From Clostridia bacterium (GTDB lineage: Bacteria; Bacillota_A; Clostridia; Christensenellales; Aristaeellaceae), in contig JAGBBE010000029.1 in assembly GCA_017938645.1 (NCBI GenBank), positions 1 to 11,513 of the forward strand: a stretch of DNA of 11,513 nt, in the 5' to 3' direction. Below, piece by piece: positions 5,989 to 11,513 of the stretch. Position numbers and translations under genes: made by a program. How positions within the stretch are numbered: the first letter of the stretch is position 1; each line of letters begins with the position of its first letter. The notes beneath the pieces are model-generated. The model made no database searches, had not been told where the DNA came from, and worked only from the letters and a program-made list of their open reading frames with translations.

Positions 5989-8475
5989 ATGGCAATATTC
6001 GGACGTTTTACACAACGGGCACAGCGTGCAATTAACTATGCGCATCAGGCCGCTACAAAGCTTCATCAGCCGTATGTAGGTACTGAGCATATCCTTCTTG
6101 GACTTCTGAAGGAACCAAGCCCTGTTATTTCGGGCGTATTGCCGGACAGCATCACATATGATGCTGTTTTCGAGCAGGTACGCCGCGTGCTTGGTGAAGG
6201 AAATGCTCAGCCCAAACCCACGCTGGAACTCACGCCCAGAAGCAAAAAAATTCTGGAGGGTAGCATTCTGGAAAGCCGAAGGCTCAATCACAGCTTCGTA
6301 AGCACAGAGCATTTCTGGCTTGCGCTGCTCAAAGAGGGCGAAGGCGTCGCAGTCAATCTTTTGCGGACCATGGGCGCAGATCCGCAGGAAATGCAGCAGA
6401 AGATTCTTGAGAATCTGGCAAACAATCAGCCTGAAGGCGGAGAGCAGCCGTCTGCTTCGGGTGAAAATCAAAACACCAGCGAAGGCAATGTGCTGGATAA
6501 ATACAGCCGTGATCTAACCAAAGCTGCGCAGGATGGAGAACTCGATCCGGTGATCGGCCGCACCACAGAAATCGAACGAATCATGCAGATCATGAGCCGC
6601 CGAACCAAGAACAATCCCGTTCTGATCGGCGAACCCGGCGTTGGCAAAAGTGCTGTGGTGGAGGGACTGGCTCAGCTGATCGTGTCCGGAAAGGTCCCCG
6701 AAACACTGACAGGAAAGCGGATTCTCTCGCTTGATCTGGGCAGCATGATTGCGGGAAGCAAGTATCGCGGCGAATTTGAAGAACGTTTGAAGGATACAGT
6801 CAAAGAAGTTCAGAAGCAGGGAAATGTAATCCTGTTTATCGATGAATTTCATACGCTGGTTGGCGCGGGAAAAGCAGAAGGCAGCATGGATGCAGCCAAT
6901 ATTCTCAAGCCTGCTCTTGCCCGCGGAGAACTGCAGTGTATCGGTGCAACTACGCTGGACGAGTATCGCAAAAACATCGAAAAAGATGCTGCTCTCGAGC
7001 GCCGTTTTCAGCCCGTCAAGGTTGGCGAGCCGACTGCTGAAGAAGCACTTGCCATCCTTAAAGGACTTCGTGACCGTTATGAAGCTCATCATAAAGTAAA
7101 GATTACGGACGAAGCACTTGAGGCTGCCGTTTCTCTTGCAGACCGCTACATCAGTGATCGTTTCCTGCCTGACAAAGCCATCGATCTGATGGATGAGGCG
7201 TCCTCCCGCGTTCGTCTCAACAGCTTTACCGCACCGCCTGATGTAAAAGAACAGGAAGAGCGTCTCAAAGCACTTCAGAATGAGAAAAAAGAAGCCATCG
7301 CTCATCAGGATTTCGAGAAAGCAGCCGGACTACGCGATGAGGAACGTGCGCTTCGGGATGCGATTTCTCAGAAGCGTTCCGAATGGGAAGAGCGCAAAAA
7401 CACCGCTCACGAAGTTGTAACGGATGAAGACATTGCACAAATCGTTGCGAGCTGGACTGGTATCCCGGTCAAAAAAATGACAGAAGACGAAAGCGAGCGT
7501 CTTCTGCACATGGAAGAACTCCTGCACAAGCGTGTTGTGGGTCAGGAAGAAGCCATCAGCGCTGTCAGCCGTGCTCTTCGCCGCGCCAGAGCCGGTTTGC
7601 AGGACCCCAAGCGTCCTATTGGCTCATTTATCTTCCTCGGCCCCACCGGCGTTGGCAAAACGGAACTGTGCCGTGCACTCGGCGAAGTGATGTTTGACGA
7701 CGAAAACGCGGTCATTCGCATCGACATGAGCGAATACATGGAAAAGCACAGCGTAAGCAGATTGGTTGGCAGCCCTCCCGGATATGTTGGCTATGAAGAA
7801 GGAGGACAGCTGACCCAGAAGGTGCGCAACAAGCCCTACAGCGTCATTTTGTTTGACGAGATCGAAAAAGCACATCCCGATGTATTCAACATCCTGCTTC
7901 AGATTCTGGACGACGGCCGTCTTACCGACAGCAACGGGCGTGTTGTCAATTTCAAAAACACCATCGTTGTCATGACGTCCAATGCAGGCGCCAGCAGCAT
8001 TACCTCCAAACGCTCCCTCGGTTTTGGCGGCAGTGTTGAAACAACCCGTGATTACGAAGCCATGAAAGAGCGCGTAATGACGGAGGTCAAGGACATCTTC
8101 CGTCCGGAATTCATCAACCGCATTGATGATCTGATCGTTTTCCACGCGCTTGAGCCTGCTGATATCCGTCAGATCGCCGCTTTGATGCTTGGCAGTGTTG
8201 CCAAACGACTGCGTGAAAGAAACATGCATCTGACATACAATCAGGATGTCGTTGCCCTGCTGGCTGACGAAGGCTACGACGCCAACTACGGTGCGCGTCC
8301 CCTTCGCAGAACTATCCAGCGAAGCGTAGAAGACGCTCTGAGCGAAGAAATCATTGCAGGAAAGATTGCACTTGGAGATAAGGTTGAGCTTTTCGTCAAT
8401 GAACAGCATAAAATCGGCTTCCGGAAAATCACCGAAATAGCCGTGCGCGAAGCTGCTCAGTCGTTAGAAATTTAA
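5989..8475 (+). CDS. clpC: ClpC, AAA+ unfoldase of the ClpCP protease
   Basis: An 828-residue, full-length Hsp100 protein. Order of domains: double Clp N-repeat (about 1-145); NBD1 with Walker A GEPGVGKS (214-221) and Walker B ILFIDEF (281-287); a coiled-coil middle domain with a UVR motif (about 425-455); NBD2 with Walker A GPTGVGKT (551-558), Walker B VILFDEI (619-625) and sensor 2 GARPLRR (768-774). LGF (677-679) in NBD2 occupies the place of the ClpP-docking loop. Glu33 and Glu107, each in a TEH context, correspond to the two N-domain glutamates known to bind phosphoarginine in B. subtilis ClpC, so the receptor for McsB-marked substrates looks intact. AGGAGG (5977-5982) overlaps the mcsB stop, 6 bases before the ATG. 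Last gene of the operon; ClpP is not in the window. Confidence 0.97.
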   Translation: MAIFGRFTQRAQRAINYAHQAATKLHQPYVGTEHILLGLLKEPSPVISGVLPDSITYDAVFEQVRRVLGEGNAQPKPTLELTPRSKKILEGSILESRRLNHSFVSTEHFWLALLKEGEGVAVNLLRTMGADPQEMQQKILENLANNQPEGGEQPSASGENQNTSEGNVLDKYSRDLTKAAQDGELDPVIGRTTEIERIMQIMSRRTKNNPVLIGEPGVGKSAVVEGLAQLIVSGKVPETLTGKRILSLDLGSMIAGSKYRGEFEERLKDTVKEVQKQGNVILFIDEFHTLVGAGKAEGSMDAANILKPALARGELQCIGATTLDEYRKNIEKDAALERRFQPVKVGEPTAEEALAILKGLRDRYEAHHKVKITDEALEAAVSLADRYISDRFLPDKAIDLMDEASSRVRLNSFTAPPDVKEQEERLKALQNEKKEAIAHQDFEKAAGLRDEERALRDAISQKRSEWEERKNTAHEVVTDEDIAQIVASWTGIPVKKMTEDESERLLHMEELLHKRVVGQEEAISAVSRALRRARAGLQDPKRPIGSFIFLGPTGVGKTELCRALGEVMFDDENAVIRIDMSEYMEKHSVSRLVGSPPGYVGYEEGGQLTQKVRNKPYSVILFDEIEKAHPDVFNILLQILDDGRLTDSNGRVVNFKNTIVVMTSNAGASSITSKRSLGFGGSVETTRDYEAMKERVMTEVKDIFRPEFINRIDDLIVFHALEPADIRQIAALMLGSVAKRLRERNMHLTYNQDVVALLADEGYDANYGARPLRRTIQRSVEDALSEEIIAGKIALGDKVELFVNEQHKIGFRKITEIAVREAAQSLEI

Positions 8476-8476
8476 C

Positions 8477-8517
8477 AGCAAAACGGGGTATGGCAAACCG
8501 TCATATCCCGTTTTGCT
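8477..8517 (+). terminator. Terminator after clpC
   Basis: AGCAAAACGGGGTATG (8477-8492) pairs with CATATCCCGTTTTGCT (8502-8517) over 16 positions with one G-U wobble. It starts just after the clpC stop. AAAA and TTTT lie within the stem, so it can act in both directions. It separates the clp operon from the next gene. Confidence 0.8.
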
Positions 8518-8520
8518 ATA

Positions 8521-8548
8521 TTGCATTTTTGCATGATCATGATATAAT
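8521..8548 (+). promoter_or_regulatory. Promoter of the multi-FMN protein gene
   Basis: TTGCAT (8521-8526) and a perfect TATAAT (8543-8548) are 16 bases apart, only 3 bases beyond the clpC terminator. The predicted start near 8555 leaves a leader of about 77 bases. I see no riboswitch-like fold in it. No CtsR heptad pair is present here. Confidence 0.65.
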
Positions 8549-8631
8549 AAACTGAATGTTTGTGTACGCATAGATGCCATGTCTGACAAGGCAATGACGC
8601 TGTGTGCAGAAAACGAAGGAGGATTCCCACG

Positions 8632-11513
8632 ATGAACAAAAAGTCTATTCGGGACCTGTTGCCCCTGGTTGCAATTTGTTTGATTGCAGCTATGCTTCTG
8701 GCGGTCTTTAATCTGATCACCGAAGGCCCGATCGCAGAAAATTCTGCCCGTCTTGCCGCTGAGACGCGCACCCGTCTGCTTTCTTCCGCCGCCACCTTCG
8801 AGCCTGTAGAGCTTGAAGAAGGCAGCGCTATGGACAGCTGCTATGAAGGCTTTGACGCCGAAGGCAGCTCTGTTGGTTATGTTGTAGAAACCACTGTCGG
8901 CGGTTACGGCGGAGAGATCGTCGTAACGGTCGGCATGGACGCTGACAATGTCATCACCGGCATCAATGTCGGCGGCGAGAACTTCAGCGAAACCGCCGGT
9001 CTTGGCGCGCTTGCCAAGGAGGCTGCTTTTACTGACCAGTTCATCGGCAAGTCTGTGCCTCTGAAGCTCGTCAAGGGCAATGCTCCCAAGGGCGACGACA
9101 CCATCGACGCGATTTCTGGTGCCACCATCACGTCTACTGCTGTTAACGGCGGCGTAAACCTGGCTGGTAAGTTCGTCATGGATATGGGCGGCGGTGCTGC
9201 CTCTCCCAACACTGGCAGCGTGCAGGGCTTTGCCGGTCCTGTGGCCGTTACCATGCAGCTGGATGATGCTGGTGCCATCACCGAGCTCACCATCGGCGAT
9301 GCCTTCTTCAACGAGACCGAAGGTTTTGGCGCCAAGGCTCTGGAGCCCGATTTCCAGGCTCAGTTTATTGGCAAGGTTCCCCCGCTGACTCTGGCTGATA
9401 TCGATGCCATTGCCGGCGCTACCATCACCTCTCAGGCGGTTGTGGATGCTGTCAATCTGGTTCATGCTCAGCTGAACGGCGAGGCCCCCGTGGCTGCTGC
9501 TCCCGAAGCTGTCGAACCCGTTGCCGCTGCTTCCGATGCGGCTCTCAAGGGTTCCTCTCAGGGCTTTGCCGGTCCTGTGGCTGTTGCTGTTGATCTGGAT
9601 GATCAGGGCGCGATCACTGCTATCACCATCGGTGATGACTCCTTTGCTGAGACCGTTGGCTTCGGTGCCAAGGCTCTGGACGATGCTTTCAAGGCTCAGT
9701 TCATCGGCAAGGTCGCTCCTCTGACTCTGGAGGATGTGGATGCTATTGCTGGCGCTACTATCACTTCCAAGGCCGTTATCGAAGCTCTGAATCAGGCCTG
9801 TGGCGTAACCGTACCCGAGGCTGAAGAAGAACCTGAAGCTGTGCCGGTTTCCGCTCCTGCTTCTGAAAACGCTCTGACCGCCTCCGTGCAGGGCTTCGCT
9901 GGTCCCGTGGCCGTTTCTATTGAGCTGGATGCCAATGGCGCGATCTCTGCTATCACCATCGGCGACGAAAGCTTTGCTGAGACTCCCGGCTTCGGTGCCA
10001 AGGCTCTCGAAGACGAGTTCAAGGTTCAGTTCATCGGCAAGGTTCCCCCGCTGGCTTTGGCTGATATTGATGCTATCTCCGGTGCGACTGTGACCTCTCA
10101 GGCTGTGGTTGATGCCATCAACGCTGCTGTTCCTGCCAAGGAAGAAGTTGAGGTTGAAGAAACTTCTGCTGCTCTGACTGCCTCCGTGCAGGGCTTCGCT
10201 GGCCCCGTGGCCGTTTCTGTTGAGCTGGATGCCAATGGCGCGATCTCTGCTATCACTATCGGCGACGATAGCTTTGCTGAGACTCCTGGTTTCGGCGCCA
10301 AGGCTCTCGAAGACGATTTCAAGACTCAGTTCATCGGCAAGGTTCCCCCGCTGGCTCTGGCTGATATTGACGCTATCGCTGGTGCTACCGTGACTTCTCA
10401 GGCTGTGGTTGATGCCATCAACGCTGCTGTTCCTGCCAAGGAAGAAGCTGCTGCTGAGGAAACCGAGGCTCTGACCGCCTCTGTGCAGGGCTTTGCTGGC
10501 CCTGTGGCTGTTTCCGTCGAGTTGGATGCAAATGGCGCGATCTCTGCTATCACCATCGGTGACGATAGCTTTGCCGAGACCCCTGGTTTCGGCGCCAAGG
10601 CTCTCGAAGACGAGTTCAAGGCTCAGTTCATCGGCAAGGTTCCCCCGCTGGCTCTGACTGATATCGACGCTATTGCTGGTGCGACTGTGACTTCTCAGGC
10701 TGTGGTTGATGCCATCAACGCCGCCGTTCCCGCCAAGGAAGAAGCTGCTGCTGAGGAAACCGCTGCCGAGGAAACCACCGCTCTGACTGGCTCTGTACAA
10801 GGCTTCGCTGGCCCCGTGACTGTTTCTGTCGAGCTGGATGCCAATGGCGCGATCTCCGCTATCACCATTGGCGACGAAAGCTTCGCTGAGACTCCCGGTT
10901 TCGGTGCCAAGGCTCTCGAAGATGATTTCAAGGCTCAGTTCATCGGCAAGGTTCCCCCGCTGACTCTGATCGATATCGATGCCATCGCTGGTGCTACCGT
11001 GACTTCTCAGGCTGTGGTAGATGCCATCAATGCTGCTGTTCCTGCCAAGGAAGAAGCCGCTGTTGAGGAAGCTGCTGCCGAGGAAACTGCTGCTCTGACC
11101 GCCTCTGTGAAGGGCTTTGCTGGCCCCGTGGCTGTTTCTGTTGAGCTGGATGCCAATGGCGCGATCTCTGCTATCACCATCGGCGACGATAGCTTTGCTG
11201 AGACTCCCGGCTTCGGCGCCAAGGCTCTCGAAGACGAGTTCAAGGCTCAGTTTATCGGCAAGGTTCCCCCGCTGGCTCTGGCTGATATCGACGCCATCGC
11301 TGGTGCGACTGTGACTTCTCAGGCTGTGGTTGATGCCCTCAACGCCGCCGTTCCTGCCAAGGAAGAAGCTACTGCCGAGGAAACTGCTGCTCTGACCGCC
11401 TCCGTGCAGGGCTTTGCTGGCCCCGTGGCCGTTTCTGTTGAGCTGGATGCCAATGGCGCGATCTCTGCTATCACCATCGGCGACGATAGCTTTGCTGAGA
11501 CTCCTGGTTTCGG
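8632..11513 (+). CDS. Membrane-anchored multi-FMN-binding protein (RnfG-like, 3' end outside window)
   Basis: An open frame of at least 960 residues with no stop before the window edge. AAGGAGG (8616-8622) lies 9 bases before the ATG. Residues 1-7 are basic and 8-28 form one hydrophobic helix without a lipobox, followed by an RnfG-like stretch (ITEGPIAENSARL), so the rest should face the outside. Domain 1 (about 80-185) is RnfG/NqrC-like with DAISGAT. Seven further complete FMN_bind modules follow, and a ninth is cut. The expected FMN-carrying threonines (last residue of the ApbE target motif) are 165, 264, 376, 486, 586, 685, 789 and 893. Acidic Ala/Glu linkers join the modules. Likely role: electron transfer through several covalent flavins, with an Rnf-type or other membrane oxidoreductase as donor. 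That role and the partners are inference. The array shows strong codon preference (AAG, GAG, CTG, GCT/GCC), suggesting high expression. Confidence 0.88.
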   Translation, partial: MNKKSIRDLLPLVAICLIAAMLLAVFNLITEGPIAENSARLAAETRTRLLSSAATFEPVELEEGSAMDSCYEGFDAEGSSVGYVVETTVGGYGGEIVVTVGMDADNVITGINVGGENFSETAGLGALAKEAAFTDQFIGKSVPLKLVKGNAPKGDDTIDAISGATITSTAVNGGVNLAGKFVMDMGGGAASPNTGSVQGFAGPVAVTMQLDDAGAITELTIGDAFFNETEGFGAKALEPDFQAQFIGKVPPLTLADIDAIAGATITSQAVVDAVNLVHAQLNGEAPVAAAPEAVEPVAAASDAALKGSSQGFAGPVAVAVDLDDQGAITAITIGDDSFAETVGFGAKALDDAFKAQFIGKVAPLTLEDVDAIAGATITSKAVIEALNQACGVTVPEAEEEPEAVPVSAPASENALTASVQGFAGPVAVSIELDANGAISAITIGDESFAETPGFGAKALEDEFKVQFIGKVPPLALADIDAISGATVTSQAVVDAINAAVPAKEEVEVEETSAALTASVQGFAGPVAVSVELDANGAISAITIGDDSFAETPGFGAKALEDDFKTQFIGKVPPLALADIDAIAGATVTSQAVVDAINAAVPAKEEAAAEETEALTASVQGFAGPVAVSVELDANGAISAITIGDDSFAETPGFGAKALEDEFKAQFIGKVPPLALTDIDAIAGATVTSQAVVDAINAAVPAKEEAAAEETAAEETTALTGSVQGFAGPVTVSVELDANGAISAITIGDESFAETPGFGAKALEDDFKAQFIGKVPPLTLIDIDAIAGATVTSQAVVDAINAAVPAKEEAAVEEAAAEETAALTASVKGFAGPVAVSVELDANGAISAITIGDDSFAETPGFGAKALEDEFKAQFIGKVPPLALADIDAIAGATVTSQAVVDALNAAVPAKEEATAEETAALTASVQGFAGPVAVSVELDANGAISAITIGDDSFAETPGF
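9217..11513 (+). repeat. Tandem array of FMN_bind modules (coding repeat, continues past window)
   Basis: Units begin with the codons for S-[VS]-[QK]-G-F-A at 9217, 9553, 9883, 10183, 10480, 10792, 11104 and 11401, giving periods of 336, 330, 300, 297, 312, 312 and 297 bases, all multiples of three. The folded core from GPVAV to GAT is exactly 63 residues after the GFA alanine in each complete unit. Length changes fall in the linkers. Units starting at 9217 and 9553 are diverged. Those from 9883 onward are nearly identical in protein and differ in DNA mostly at third codon positions. The last unit is truncated at the window edge. Confidence 0.95.

Noticed and set aside
6514..7305. A 263-residue minus-strand frame within clpC, and a similar one at 7624-8409.
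   Set aside because: Both lie opposite conserved ClpC ATPase domains and show no independent gene signals.
8632..8720. Cys16 in the N-terminal helix of the multi-FMN protein as a lipoprotein attachment site.
   Set aside because: The context LVAIC lacks the small residue required at -1 and sits in the middle of the hydrophobic stretch, so an uncleaved RnfG-like anchor fits better.
8464..10800. A 778-residue open frame on the minus strand across the start of the multi-FMN gene.
   Set aside because: It is in codon register with the sense gene and exists because the sense strand avoids TTA, CTA and TCA codons. Its product is low-complexity Gly/Ser/Asn-rich repeats, and no ribosome site or recognisable family supports it.
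9792..11243. Five short minus-strand frames with almost the same 73-78 residue sequence, looking like a repeated small gene family.
   Set aside because: They are antisense images of the tandem FMN_bind modules, one per unit, with the same period as the repeat.
9217..11513. CRISPR array or intergenic repeats, from the regular period of about 300 bases.
   Set aside because: The repeats are coding, keep one frame throughout, vary mostly at third positions and lack spacers of CRISPR size.

Overview
The window looks like chromosome of an anaerobic Bacillota (Firmicutes), most likely class Clostridia. The evidence is a ctsR-mcsA-mcsB-clpC protein quality-control operon, strong AAGGAGG-type ribosome binding sites ahead of nearly every gene, roughly balanced base composition, and a membrane-anchored RnfG-like FMN-binding protein. 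Genus cannot be read from the sequence.

Layout: (1) Positions 1-140 hold the 3' end of a probable transposase gene that enters from outside the window, with a hairpin inside it. (2) Positions 187-2926, minus strand, are a two-gene operon for the TldD/TldE (PmbA) metalloprotease pair: tldD first, pmbA second, then a hairpin terminator. (3) A 255-base divergent intergenic region holds the tldD promoter, a promoter for a plus-strand membrane protein, and two dyad-rich candidate operators. (4) Positions 3182-3877 encode a six-helix membrane protein of unknown function. (5) Positions 3910-8517 are the complete ctsR-mcsA-mcsB-clpC operon. It has a sigma-A type promoter, a CtsR operator at the start point, coupled genes and a terminator. 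CtsR represses, McsA activates the McsB arginine kinase, and ClpC (with ClpP encoded elsewhere) unfolds phosphoarginine-marked proteins. (6) From 8521 to the window end there is a separate promoter and a very large, unfinished gene.

That last gene is the most unusual part. It encodes an RnfG-like membrane-anchored domain followed by a tandem array of FMN-binding modules: eight complete domains in all and a ninth cut by the window edge. Each complete domain has a GAT threonine expected to carry covalent FMN, so the protein may be a multi-flavin extracytoplasmic electron conduit, a flavin counterpart of a multiheme cytochrome. Modules 4 to 9 are nearly identical in protein and very similar in DNA, so the array probably grew recently and may vary in copy number. 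The gene's 3' end and any rnf or apbE partners lie outside the window.
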